From Sinorhizobium mexicanum (GTDB lineage Bacteria > Pseudomonadota > Alphaproteobacteria > Rhizobiales > Rhizobiaceae), in contig NZ_CP041238.1 in NCBI RefSeq assembly GCF_013488225.1, positions 2,877,501 through 2,941,500 of the forward strand: a stretch of DNA of 64,000 bases. Reading direction: 5' to 3'. The notes beneath the pieces were generated by a model that ran no database searches, was not told where the DNA came from, and worked only from the letters and a program-made list of their open reading frames with translations. Position 1 is the stretch's first letter. The number at the start of each line of letters is the position of its first letter. Both the position numbers and the translations under genes were made by a program. Positions 16,806-25,100 of this stretch are shown here, piece after piece.

Positions 16806-17222
16806 ATGTCCGAAACCATACTCGTCTTTGTGTTCGGCACCCTGAAGAAAGGCTTTCCACTACATCGACGGGGCCTCGCTCGGGCACGTTTTCTGGGGTC
16901 TTATCGGACAGCCCGGAAATATCCGATGCTCATTGCCGGCCCGTGGTTTGCTCCAATGATGCTGGATGAACCGGGCCACGGTCTTCACGTCACGGGCGAG
17001 CTTTATCTGGTCGATTCCGTCATACTCGCGCGGCTTGATCGGTTGGAGGCGGTGGGCCGGCCAGGAAACCTTCGAAGGCTGATCCGCATCACGCCCGAAA
17101 GATTTGGACCGAGTTGCGACGCGTTCGCCTATCTCAAATCCAGGTTTTTGGCTTCCCCAGCCCACACGGGATATCTCGCGTCCTATGACGACAGGCGCTT
17201 CGTGCCGCCGTGGCGGCGCTAA
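16806..17222 (+). CDS. Gamma-glutamylcyclotransferase-like (GGCT/AIG2 fold) protein
   Basis: A 138-residue protein of the GGCT-like fold. VFVFGTLKKGFP is the family's Y/F-G-T-L-x-x-G substrate loop at the N-terminus, and LYLVDSVILARLDRLEAVG is the conserved strand-helix with the catalytic-type acidic residue in LDRLE. Such enzymes cleave gamma-glutamyl-amines or recycle glutathione. The ATG at 16806 is preferred to a TTG seven codons upstream; neither has a strong Shine-Dalgarno. Divergent from thyA, with a candidate stress promoter in front. Confidence 0.8.
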   Translation: MSETILVFVFGTLKKGFPLHRRGLARARFLGSYRTARKYPMLIAGPWFAPMMLDEPGHGLHVTGELYLVDSVILARLDRLEAVGRPGNLRRLIRITPERFGPSCDAFAYLKSRFLASPAHTGYLASYDDRRFVPPWRR

Positions 17223-17255
17223 GGACTATCCAGCGTTCCCCCATCCCCCGCCCGC

Positions 17256-17474
17256 TCATTTGGCAGGGCGACGGTTTGCGGCGTGGTCCTGGTACTGCTC
17301 GTTTCTCACGGCTCTTTCATCAAGGCCGCGCGTATCCGAATGCTGCTTCTTGTCCCGGTTGGACAGAACATCGTTCTCACCAAGAGCACCACTCTTGACT
17401 TCGCTCTGTGCTCCGCTGCCCGAACCTTTGCCTTTGTCCGGCTTTCCGACATGCTTGCGACTGGCGTGAGCCAT
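17256..17474 (-). CDS. Small hydrophilic protein, unknown
   Basis: A 72-residue, very hydrophilic protein (MAHASRKHVGKPDKGKGSGSG...), rich in Lys/Gly/Ser at the N-terminus and Asp/Arg/Gln at the C-terminus, probably disordered. AAAGGAGA precedes the ATG at 17474; the longer frame to 17606 overlaps the upstream gene and is not preferred. It is the third of three consecutive small hydrophilic genes on the minus strand, a composition common in rhizobial stress-induced proteins. No domain recognised. Confidence 0.65.
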   Translation of the reverse strand: MAHASRKHVGKPDKGKGSGSGAQSEVKSGALGENDVLSNRDKKQHSDTRGLDERAVRNEQYQDHAANRRPAK

Positions 17475-17520
17475 GGTTCGTCTCCTTTCGTTGTCTTGGA
17501 GGGGCGCGAAGAGGCTTCGC

Positions 17521-17763
17521 TCAGCTCTCTGCACCCTTGTGGCGCCGGCCTTCCTGGTTCTTTCCGCGTGCCATGCTGCGGTCGTCTTCGTCGCGCGCAT
17601 CGCCATGCTCAGTGTCGAGGGTGTCGCCCTTTCGATAGGCTTTTCTCAGGGCCTCCGAGCGCTGCAGCTTCTCTTCAGCGTCGAAGTCCTTGCTTGCGTT
17701 GGACGTATCCTCGCGGCCCTGAAGCACGCGCTGTTGCTGTTCGTGCGTCTTCTTGCCGACCAT
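17521..17763 (-). CDS. Small charged protein, unknown
   Basis: An 80-residue, highly charged protein (MVGKKTHEQQQRVLQGRED...) with heptad-like helical character in the first half (FDAEEKLQRSEALRKAYRKGD) and a basic tail. A near-perfect AGGAGGA ribosome binding site lies 4-10 bases before the ATG and directly abuts the TAG of the upstream, frameshifted gene, so the two were evidently co-transcribed. No family recognised; probably stress related by context. Confidence 0.7.
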   Translation of the reverse strand: MVGKKTHEQQQRVLQGREDTSNASKDFDAEEKLQRSEALRKAYRKGDTLDTEHGDARDEDDRSMARGKNQEGRRHKGAES

Positions 17764-17772
17764 TGCTTCCTC

Positions 17773-17978
17773 CTATTTGTTCGTTCGGCCGCGCTGACGC
17801 GGATTCGCACCACCTGAGTGGTCGTGTCGTTCGCCACGTCGCCTTCGATGGTATTGCCGCGCTTTAGCATCTCGTAGTCGGATGGTCCCTGGATACCCTT
17901 GGTCCGGCCGATCCCGGGGTCCTGCTTCAGATCCTTGTCGCTGGGGCGGCGCGTTTTCGGATGTTTGGAAGACGTCAT
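17773..17978 (-). pseudogene. Small hydrophilic protein gene with a one-base frameshift
   Basis: The N-terminal part (MTSSKHPKTRRPSDKDLKQD...GDVANDTTTQ) starts at the ATG at 17978 with GGAAGGAAG upstream. Just after the DTTTQ codons the natural continuation GGANPRQRGRTNK followed by a stop is found in another frame (plus-strand positions about 17773-17815). Inserting one G in the CAGGTGGTG context restores one open frame of about 68 codons ending in TAG at 17773-17775, exactly where the next gene's ribosome binding site begins. Without it, the frame reads on through most of the next gene. Either a true mutation or a sequencing error. Confidence 0.6.
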
Positions 17979-18056
17979 GAGGCTTCCTTCCGTATTCTGG
18001 TCGCTGCGAGCGCCCGGATCGCACGCGTTTGCGTTTCACCCCGGGCCATATTGGCT

Positions 18057-18082
18057 AACCCCCACGGCCTCGCGAAGGTTCC
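18057..18082 (-). promoter_or_regulatory. Candidate RpoE2/EcfG-type promoter for the small-protein cluster
   Basis: Minus strand GGAAC (plus 18078-18082), 19 bases, then TT (plus 18057-18058). It lies 79 bp upstream of the first small hydrophilic gene (17978) and would drive all three. Such proteins are typical members of the rhizobial general stress regulon. Confidence 0.45.
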
Positions 18083-18197
18083 GAGATTGTCGAGCACGCC
18101 GGCGAGGTTTTCTCGGTCTGCGACGAAACAAACTTGGCCGAGTGGGGTTAGGCCTTTGAGATTGATGGAACGTTCGACCTGCGAGAGAGGTGTGACT

Positions 18198-18650
18198 ATG
18201 AGTGCGACAGGCCTCGATGTCTTCGACAAAACCCTGCAAACCACCAATATCTGGCTCGGCGAGATCATGGAACACCATGGGCCGGATCGGAAAGTGGCGT
18301 GGCACATCTTGAATGTAGTGTTGAGGGTGCTGCGCGACAGGCTTCCTCCCGAGGTGGCCGCTCACCTTGGTGCGGAACTGCCGCTGCTCGTGCGGGGCGC
18401 CTACTACGACCAATACCGTCCCAACCATCGGCCGGAAAAGGCGATGCGGTCGCTCGACGAATTTCTCGAGTGCGTCACTGAGGGGATGAAGCCCGGCCGC
18501 CCGGTTAATCCCGCTGAAGCCACGAAATCAGTGTTTCAGGTGCTTGCACGGCACGTCGATCTCGGCCAGTCGGCCAAGGTGCGCGACACCTTGCCAAAGG
18601 AAATCCGTGCTCTCTGGCCGGACAGCGTCGGTACCAAGGAGCAGGCATAG
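18198..18650 (+). CDS. DUF2267 domain-containing protein
   Basis: A 150-residue protein that matches DUF2267: FDKTLQTTNIWLGEIMEHHG, HILNVVLRVLRDRLPPEVAAHLGAELPLLVRGAYYDQYRP and VFQVLARHVDLGQSAKVRDTLPKEIRALWP are the typical helical segments. The family is all-helical, and its biochemical role is not known. The ATG at 18198 follows GAGAGG by 7 bases; a longer in-frame extension upstream is intergenic. Divergent from the small hydrophilic cluster. Confidence 0.85.
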   Translation: MSATGLDVFDKTLQTTNIWLGEIMEHHGPDRKVAWHILNVVLRVLRDRLPPEVAAHLGAELPLLVRGAYYDQYRPNHRPEKAMRSLDEFLECVTEGMKPGRPVNPAEATKSVFQVLARHVDLGQSAKVRDTLPKEIRALWPDSVGTKEQA

Positions 18651-18706
18651 CGCCCAAGGGCCGCGGGCTTTGCTTGATCACTCCGGATACATGAAATCAG
18701 TACGAT

Positions 18707-18737
18707 CGTGATCCTGGATCGCTCTGCCAGGATCACG
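18707..18737. terminator. Hairpin between convergent genes
   Basis: A perfect 11-bp stem (CGTGATCCTGG / CCAGGATCACG) with a 9-base loop lies between the DUF2267 stop and the convergent DUF2853 stop. Position fits a bidirectional terminator, although the U-tract is poor (AAAAGG on the plus side). Confidence 0.5.
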
Positions 18738-18748
18738 AAAAGGCGCAG

Positions 18749-18786
18749 CAACGTTGCGCGTCTGAAAGGCCGCGCGGCGCTGCGGC
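18749..18786 (-). repeat. Partial RIME-like element (one palindrome only)
   Basis: TGCGCGTCTGAAAGG and CCGCGCGGCGCTG match the first palindrome of the RIME-like elements elsewhere in the window, but the second palindrome and the CATGTTTT linker are missing. Confidence 0.5.
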
Positions 18787-18802
18787 GCGAAACCCCTTCT
18801 GA

Positions 18803-19111
18803 TCAGAGCGCCTGAAGCTTGCCGAGGTTCTTGGCCACCAGATAGTAGAAGGTCACGCGCGACTTGGAGCGATCGTCCGCCATCGCATTGGCCGTGGCCG
18901 CTATTGCCGCATCGGCGTCCGCTCCGCCGACGCCGAGCTTTTTCTCGCACCACTTTTCCTTCACGCGCTCGAGCTCCTTCGGGTCCGTCGCCGAAACAAG
19001 GGCGGAATCCTTATTGCGAAGAGCGATGCCGAGATGGCGCACGATCTTGTTTACAACTGCTTCGTCGGCGCCGCTGTCGTATTTCTGCACGTCTGCGAGA
19101 TAATCGGTCAT
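18803..19111 (-). CDS. DUF2853 family protein
   Basis: A 102-residue protein matching DUF2853: the start MTDYLADVQKYDSGADEAVVNKIVRHLGIALRNKDSALVSATDPKEL is characteristic, and the end SKSRVTFYYLVAKNLGKL fits. The ATG at 19111 follows GGAGG by 6 bases; two upstream in-frame codons are ignored. Soluble, helical, function unknown. A CTTGAC box lies on the minus strand at plus 19199-19204 but without a convincing -10. Confidence 0.85.
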   Translation of the reverse strand: MTDYLADVQKYDSGADEAVVNKIVRHLGIALRNKDSALVSATDPKELERVKEKWCEKKLGVGGADADAAIAATANAMADDRSKSRVTFYYLVAKNLGKLQAL

Positions 19112-19264
19112 GATGCCTCCAATTTGCACTTGCTCTCAAGCTGCCGCCCTTTTCGCGAGCTGCGTGCAGCAGGCGGAGTTTTTCACGCTCATCGGGTATG
19201 TCAAGGCGTTTCCGTGCCAGCCGCATCGGGGATAATATATCCGTCACATTCGCCTTCATGGCCC

Positions 19265-19293
19265 CTTTTCTTGGGCAGCGGAAAGACCTATAT
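19265..19293 (+). promoter_or_regulatory. Promoter of ssrA
   Basis: CTTTTC (19265-19270), 17 bases, CTATAT (19288-19293). The -10 matches the rhizobial CTATAT consensus exactly. Predicted initiation at about 19300 would give an acceptor RNA of about 83 nt ending at the CCA, the size known for alphaproteobacterial two-piece tmRNA. Confidence 0.65.
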
Positions 19294-19299
19294 GAGGTG

Positions 19300-19640
19300 T
19301 GCCGTCTTCGGGCGGCTATGGCAATAAACGGGCGATGAAATAAACCCATTGGACCCGGGGGCGGTACCCGGCGCCTCCACCAAAAACCGGCCTGGAAATC
19401 CGGACCGGCTTTTGATGGGGGCGAAATAGGATCGACAAGGGCGTAAAGATCGACTTTTTGCTCGGCATTGTACCACCGTTATCGGGCTAAACTTATAGTT
19501 GCAAACGACAACTATGCTGAAGCACGTCTCGCTGCCTAACGGCGGTGCGGCACTTCAAATCAAGCCCTTCCGGGTAGCACCGTAAGGCGGGGTCCGAAGG
19601 CACCTGGCAACAGAAGCCTTCACCTTCTCCCCTGTCGCGA
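19300..19640 (+). ncRNA. ssrA: tmRNA, circularly permuted two-piece form
   Basis: The gene is permuted as in other alphaproteobacteria. The acceptor piece comes first and ends at 19382 with GCGCCTCCACCA. The coding piece starts at 19417 with GGGGGCGAAATAGG. GGGGGCG pairs with CGCCTCC to rebuild the 7-bp alanine-type acceptor stem, with the discriminator A followed by CCA. The tag frame runs from GCA at 19501 to TAA at 19537-19539 and encodes ANDNYAEARLAA. The spacer 19383-19416 is removed during maturation. The 3' limit near 19640 is approximate. tmRNA rescues stalled ribosomes and tags the nascent chain for ClpXP; sspB, the adaptor for such tags, is next. Confidence 0.95.
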
Positions 19641-19652
19641 AATGGTCTATAG
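19624..19652 (+). promoter_or_regulatory. Candidate promoter for sspB
   Basis: CTTCTC (19624-19629), 17 bases, CTATAG (19647-19652), closely resembling the ssrA promoter. It overlaps the expected 3' end of ssrA and would give sspB a leader of about 130 bases. Confidence 0.4.
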
Positions 19653-19786
19653 ATGCTTGATAATTGACTCGTCATAAGCGGACGGGGCAAAGGAGTGTCG
19701 CACAGTGCTGCACACCGGCTTTGGTGCGCAAGACGCTGCGGCGCTTTAACATGCAGCAGTTGAGTTCGAAGGAAGACGGGGATCAT

Positions 19787-20299
19787 ATGGGCCAGGACCA
19801 CATACGCTACGACATTCTGGCGCAGGACGCGCTTCGCGGCGTCATTCGCAAGGTGCTGGCCGAAGTCGCAGCCACGGGTCATTTGCCCGGCGACCACCAC
19901 TTCTTCATCACGTTTCTGACGGGCGCCCCCGGCGTGCGCATCTCGCAGCACCTGAAGGCGAAATATCCCGAGCAGATGACGATCGTCGTGCAGCATCAGT
20001 TCTGGGACCTGAAGGTCACCGAAGCGGGTTTCGAGATCGGTCTCTCCTTCTCCGACACACCAGAGAAGCTCGTGATCCCGTTCAATGCCGTCCGCGGCTT
20101 CTACGATCCGTCGGTCAATTTCGAGCTCGAATTCGACGTCGCCGCCAGCGAGGATGAAGAGGAGTCGGCGGAGATCACCGCGTATCCGGCCGGCGAAGAC
20201 GGCAACGAACCTGCCGAGAAGAGCCCGGAAAAACCGGGCGAGCCGAAAAATGGTGGAGGCTCGGTCGTCTCGCTCGACTCCTTCCGCAAGAAGAACTGA
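19787..20299 (+). CDS. sspB: ClpXP adaptor SspB
   Basis: SspB binds the ssrA tag and delivers tagged proteins to ClpXP. This is the alphaproteobacterial type: RYDILAQDALRGVIRKVLAEVAATGHLPGDHHFFITFLTG, then PEQMTIVVQHQFWDLKVTEAGFEIGLSFSDTPEKLVIPFNAVRGFYDPSV, followed by a long acidic, disordered linker and the C-terminal SVVSLDSFRKKN, which corresponds to the ClpX-binding tail. I take the ATG at 19787 (MGQDHIRYD, 170 aa); an ATG 15 codons upstream is possible. It directly follows ssrA, so substrate tag and adaptor are neighbours. DUF4169 follows 17 bp later. Confidence 0.95.
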   Translation: MGQDHIRYDILAQDALRGVIRKVLAEVAATGHLPGDHHFFITFLTGAPGVRISQHLKAKYPEQMTIVVQHQFWDLKVTEAGFEIGLSFSDTPEKLVIPFNAVRGFYDPSVNFELEFDVAASEDEEESAEITAYPAGEDGNEPAEKSPEKPGEPKNGGGSVVSLDSFRKKN

Positions 20300-20316
20300 T
20301 CGATACGGAGGCGGCG

Positions 20317-20544
20317 ATGGCCGGCGACATCGTCAACCTGCGCCAGTTCCGCAAGAAACAGGGTCGCACCGAAAAAGAGAAACAGGCCGAGCAGAACCGT
20401 ATCGCTTTCGGACGCACCAAGGCCGACAAGACGCTTACCCGCGCCCTGAACGAGAAAGCATCAAAGGCGCTCGAGCAGGGTCGGCTGGAGACACCGGCCA
20501 CCACGCATTCAACCGACGGCACCCGGGACGGTGACAAGGCGTGA
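20317..20544 (+). CDS. DUF4169 family protein
   Basis: A 75-residue, highly charged protein: MAGDIVNLRQFRKKQGRTEKEKQAEQNRIAFGRTKADKT is the DUF4169 signature. A GGAGG site lies 6-10 bases before the ATG. It is 17 bp after sspB and probably in the same transcript. In many Rhizobiales it pairs with the ribbon-helix-helix gene that follows. Function unknown. Confidence 0.85.
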   Translation: MAGDIVNLRQFRKKQGRTEKEKQAEQNRIAFGRTKADKTLTRALNEKASKALEQGRLETPATTHSTDGTRDGDKA

Positions 20545-20644
20545 CAAGCCGCACGGTCCGCAATCCCGAAAAACGATTCTGCCGCAAAGGCTTGAGCCAG
20601 CCTCCCGAATCGGAATGCCAACGCCTTGAATCGGTTTGTGAGCG

Positions 20645-20878
20645 ATGACGATCGTCAAGCATTCTGCCACTCTGCACGGCCACCGCACGAGTATTACCCT
20701 CGAAGAACCGTTTTGGCAGGAACTGAGATCGATCGCGCAAAGCCGCGGCATGCCGCTTGCCCGACTGATCGCCGAAGTCGACGACGGACGCAACCCCGAC
20801 GGCAATCTCTCCTCGGCGCTCCGTATGTACGTTCTCGCCTGGGTAAAATCACACGCCAGCGCGACAGAAAAGTCCTGA
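20645..20878 (+). CDS. Ribbon-helix-helix domain protein
   Basis: A 77-residue protein of the ribbon-helix-helix family (RHH_4 type). SATLHGHRTSITLEEPFWQELRSIAQSRGMPLARLIAEVDDGR gives a short strand followed by two helices; NLSSALRMYVLAWV is the third. It could be a small DNA-binding regulator, although this subgroup lacks characterised members. It lies 100 bp after the DUF4169 gene on the same strand, and a RIME-like element begins 10 bp after its stop. Confidence 0.85.
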   Translation: MTIVKHSATLHGHRTSITLEEPFWQELRSIAQSRGMPLARLIAEVDDGRNPDGNLSSALRMYVLAWVKSHASATEKS

Positions 20879-20887
20879 GGCCGCACT

Positions 20888-20985
20888 TACGGCGCCGTGC
20901 GTCAGGCGCACAAAGGTCGCTGTAGCACCTTGATCTGCTGCATGTTTTCGTCCTTACGTCGGATGCGATTCAAGGAAACGTGCGT
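20888..20985 (+). repeat. RIME-like two-palindrome element (copy A)
   Basis: Palindrome 1: CGGCGCCGTGCGTCAGG with CGCACAAAGGTCGCTGTAG. Linker CACCTTGATCTGCTGCATG. Palindrome 2 is degenerate: TCCTTACGTC...GATTCAAGGA. Same order as other plus-oriented copies. Confidence 0.75.
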
Positions 20986-21030
20986 GCCTCTCAGGCGCGC
21001 AAAGATGAGAGTGCGCCTGAGCCCCGCAAA

Positions 21031-21906
21031 TCAGCCTCCTGCGAGCCGCGACGCCTGACCGTCGCCCCCCGTGTCGACCGGATGTGCGTCAAGCTCCGGA
21101 AAACCGCGGCGCAATTGCTCAGCCATGGCGCGTATGCCGCCCGACATCGGCGAGTGCTCCATTATGCATACGCAGTTCCGCCCTGCCCCCTTGGCAAGAT
21201 AAAGCTGGTCGTCTGCAATCCTGAAAATGTCCTCGTAGACGGCCGGATAGGTGAAGAGGGCAATCCCGATGCTGACGGTGACCGCATAGGCACAGTCGCC
21301 TTCCGGCACCCTGTCCTCGGCGACACCGAGGCGGATGCGCTCCGCCAATGCACCGATCGCAGTCGCATCGGTCGATCGCACGAAAGCGCCGAACTCTTCA
21401 CCACCAAGCCGTCCAACCACGCCCGCTTCGCCCACCGCGTCGCGCAGTACCGTCGCGATCCCGACGAGCGCCGCATCTCCGGCAAGGTGCCCATGGCAAT
21501 CATTGATCTTCTTGAAATGATCGGCATCCAAGATCAGGAGCGCCGATGTGGGCGGAAAGGGCGTGAGGTCCTGTTTCGCGAAGAAATCGGTGACGTCGGC
21601 CGTGAAGGCGCCCCTGTTCAGACAGCCCGTCAACCCATCATAGCGGCTCGCCTGCATAAGGAGGCGATTGGCCAGCGCCAGTTGCTGCATCTTCACCCCG
21701 ATGAAGGCAAAGAGCGGCACGGCAAGAAGCACGGGAATACAGAAGGCGAGGCCGAGCGTGGTGGCCATGACCTCAGCGCCGAAACCGGCCGTGCAATAAT
21801 ACGTGATGAGCATTGCAATCGCCGTGCAGCCGACGGTGCCACCGAGGGTACAGTTCACGATCCAGATGACTGCGCGGCGATCAAGCCGCGGCTTAGGCGA
21901 TTTCAT
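21031..21906 (-). CDS. Membrane-bound diguanylate cyclase (GGDEF)
   Basis: A 291-residue protein with two N-terminal transmembrane segments (VIWIVNCTLGGTVGCTAIAMLITYY and LGLAFCIPVLLAVPLFAFIGV) and a GGDEF domain: YDGLTGCLNRGAFTADV, LLILDADHFKKINDCHGHLAGD and GRLGGEEFGAFV. The GGEEF signature and metal-binding Asp residues are intact, so it should make cyclic di-GMP. The RxxD product-inhibition site is not visible in front of GGEEF. The sensory part is tiny, so the input signal is unclear. A second cyclase gene lies at 41157. Confidence 0.9.
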   Translation of the reverse strand: MKSPKPRLDRRAVIWIVNCTLGGTVGCTAIAMLITYYCTAGFGAEVMATTLGLAFCIPVLLAVPLFAFIGVKMQQLALANRLLMQASRYDGLTGCLNRGAFTADVTDFFAKQDLTPFPPTSALLILDADHFKKINDCHGHLAGDAALVGIATVLRDAVGEAGVVGRLGGEEFGAFVRSTDATAIGALAERIRLGVAEDRVPEGDCAYAVTVSIGIALFTYPAVYEDIFRIADDQLYLAKGAGRNCVCIMEHSPMSGGIRAMAEQLRRGFPELDAHPVDTGGDGQASRLAGG

Positions 21907-22004
21907 CTCGCAACCCCAATTATGGGCGCATTGTGCCTGAGGGGATGCTAATACGGCTTCAAATGGACCACTAAAATTCTAGGGTTTAGGCGATTTCGGC
22001 GCCG

Positions 22005-22165
22005 AGAAGAGGAAAAACCGCTTCGCACTTTTCCTCATCCCGACTCATTCACTCGACGCGGGATGCGGGCGGAAAACCGCTTCGCACTTTTCCTCATCCC
22101 GACTCATTCATTCGACGCGGGATGCGGGCGGAAAACCGCTTCGCACTTTTCCTCATCCCGCTATT
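22005..22165. repeat. Tandem hairpin array, 59-bp period, behind the AsmA gene
   Basis: Three GGAAAACCGCTTCGCAC cores start at about 22012, 22071 and 22130, 59 bp apart. The first copy lacks its outer arm. On the minus strand the two full units have GGGATG pairing with CATCCC outside GGAAAA/TTTTCC. The same inner core is present in the 14.2-kb array, but there the outer arms are GGAATG/CATTCC, so both sides of the stem changed together. The last copy abuts the AsmA stop (TAG at 22161-22163). Confidence 0.88.
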
Positions 22166-25100
22166 GCACCGTGATGTCTGGCAGCATGTCGAAGTTCAGC
22201 GGCGGGCCGGCATTTTCCCCGGCCGCGTTGCCGCCGGACGGTGGCTGCTGGTTGCCGCGTTGGACGTTTTGCGGGGCCTGTGGTGGCTCCAGCGCGCTGC
22301 GCGGCGGGAGTTGCCGCAGGCGCAGGCGCAGTTCCTCGGCCGCGCGCCGTTCGGCCGCTGCGCGCGCCTCCGCCTCGGCCTTCATCCGCGCCGCCTCCGC
22401 GGCCGCGGCCTGGCGGTGGCGCTCCTCGGCGATCGCCCTCAGGCGCGCCACCTCGCGTTCGGCCGCGCGTGCCCTGTAAAGCGCCGCTTCGCGGCGAAGC
22501 CGCTGCTTCTCAAGCACATTCGATTGCAGCGTTTCCACGCGCCGCCGCTCGCGCTCGAAGGCCCTGAGCGACAGGAAATTAGAGAGGTCGGTGACGTCCA
22601 TCGAAACATCAGGCGCGTTCAGAGGCCCGTCAAAGCCGAAGCGGACGCGCGGTTCGGCGCCGGCGAGCGCCTCTTCTCCCGGCCGGAACGCCAGGTCGAT
22701 CACGCCATTCATGCGTTGTTCTGCGAGGTCGAATGCCGCTTCGCCGGTGAATGCGGCATTGCCGTCACCCGCCGTGACGCTCTGCGCCCTGACCGTGCCG
22801 CCGGCGACGCTGAAAGGTACCTTGATGGCACCGACGACCGATTGACCGGTAAAGAGCACTTGCTCTGCCGCCTTGCGGACCGCGTCAGGCGAAATCTCGG
22901 TCGTCATGGCATCGGCGGCGGTCATCAGCGGCGCCAGCGCCGCCGTGTTTAGGCCGTTGAGCGTGACGCCGTTGAACGTCGCCGTCCCCGACCCGCTCGC
23001 CGAATGGGCCATTGCCCGCGGGGTCGCGCCCGAAGCTTCCATGGCAACGGCCAGATCGAACCGACCCGTTGCCACCGGACCGCTTTCGCGCGTCCATCCG
23101 GCGGCGGCAAGATCGCCGCCCTTGAGGTCGAAGCGCGAGCGCAGGAAGCCCGAGCCATTGGCGTTGCCGACTTGCAGCCGCCCCTCGAGCTTGCCCCCAA
23201 GCCATTCGCCGGCGGCGTCGCTCAGCGCCAGCTCGTCGCCCTTCCATTCGAGCTTCCCGGCAAAGCCGGTAACCGGACCGTAGATGCCCGGCCAGAAGCG
23301 CTTCGCCGTGACGTTCAACGCAACGTCGAGCCCTGTCCAGGCTGGCTGCGCGACCGGGGCCATCGACAATCCGCCGATCGACGCGTCCTCGAATTGCCCG
23401 AGAATGCCCTCGCCGAGCCAGCCGAGGTCGAGCGTGTCCACCGCAAGCTCGCCGACCGCCTTGCCTGCGGTCTTTCGGTCGATCGCCAGCGCGCCGGAAA
23501 AGACATTCTGGTCGACCTTGCCTTCAATCGTCGAGAGGGCAATTCTTTCTGCATCGGTGGTGATGTCGGTCGACAGCGTCACCGGTAGCCCGCTGCCCAT
23601 TTGCGGCAATCCGATCCCCTGGAGGAGCAGGAACGGCTCCAGATCTTCGGTCTGCAGCGTCAGCTTCGCCTGCCCTTCGAGATAGTGGTCACGGGCAAGA
23701 TCGAAGTCACCCTTGGCGGCGAGCGACGTTTTCTCGGTCGTGAAGGTCAGCGTGCCGTTCGCCTTGGAACCCTCCGTGCTCTGCAGCTTGACCGCCAGGA
23801 TGCCGTTGGCATCCGCATCGAACGGCAGCGGATCGAAGCCCGCCTGTCCGACGAGGACGACCGACTGCGGATTTTCGAGTGTCGCCTCCAGCAGCATTCC
23901 CTTGCCGGTAAGCGCCTGGGCGACGTCGGGCGCCTGGTAGCTTGCGGCGATCTTGCTGCCGTTGGCAGTACCGATCACACCGAAGGTGACCAGCGCACTG
24001 CCCTCGTTGCTGCCGGCCGTCAACGTCACGTCCAAAGCGGCATCGGAATAATAGGGGCCGGCCTTGATGAGCTGCTGCAACGCCGGATGGGCGACCGCGT
24101 GTCGGCCGACCATCTCGAGGAAGGGCGTCAGATCCTTGGCGGCGAGCTTCATCTTCGCCGAAAGCACCGGCTGGTCGAGGCCGCCGCTCATCCGGCCGGA
24201 AAAGGCAAGCTGGGCGCCCGATAGCGAGCCGATCGCCACCCGCTCGGCCTGCAATTGCCCGTTCTTGAGCGTCAGGACCGCCTGCACATCACGCGCCTCC
24301 TCACCGAAGGCGGAAAATGCGTCGGCGGAGAGATCAGCGGCGATCGCATGCTGCAGCAGCGTTCCGTTCGAAGCATCGCCGGCGACGAGACCGGCCAGCG
24401 CCTGCAGCGCCTCCAGGTCGATACGGTTGCCCTTGAGCTGCAGCGACAGGCTCGGCTGCTGCTCCGCGAAGGACTGGCGTTCGATCCGGCCCCGAAGCGT
24501 CGCAGGGCCCGCCGCCAGCTCGAGGCCCTCGAACTGCTGCAGCGTGTCCGTCAGGTTGACGGTCGCGGCAAAGCCGGCCGTCTTCAGCTTGCGGATCGCC
24601 GGGTCCACGGACCCGGCCAGCCAGTTCGCCAGCCCTGAAGGCTGGTTGGAGGCGACCAGGATGTCGCCGCGGAAGGCGCGCTGTTCCTTGAGGTTCAGCC
24701 GCCCGCTGGCCTCCATTTGCGTCCGGCCGGGCAGCAGGGCCACGGCATTCTCGACGATCCAGCCGGCGCCATCCGGCCTGACGTCGAGCCGCACGTCCCG
24801 AACCGTCGTATCGCCGATCACGATCGCCGGCAGCTTCAGGCTGGCTCGGCCCGGCACCTGCGGGATAGGAATGTCGGCGGCGATCGCCAGCATTGCCTCG
24901 ATCCGCTGGCGCAGCGAAATGGCAGGATCGCGGCCGGTCTTGCCACTGCGGCCGGAATTGCCGATGCGGCTGACGTCGATCTGCTGCCCATCGGCGATCA
25001 GCAGGAATTTCTGGTCCTTGCCGGTGTCGAGCGTCGCCTCGCCCGTGACGACGTAGGGATCGTCCGGCGGGCCAGCCTCGAAGCGGAATTCCGGGACACG

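Noticed and set aside
17646..17978. 110-codon continuous minus-strand frame as one intact gene
   Set aside because: Its second half overlaps the next well-supported gene in another frame; a frameshift at the CAGGTGGTG site explains the data better.
19199..19204. CTTGAC box on the minus strand as the DUF2853 promoter
   Set aside because: No acceptable -10 at 16-18 bases.
19288..19476. 62-codon minus-strand frame
   Set aside because: It is antisense to the tmRNA gene, which explains the sequence.
22063..22952. Plus-strand frames starting in the second hairpin array
   Set aside because: They are repeat translation followed by antisense of the AsmA gene.
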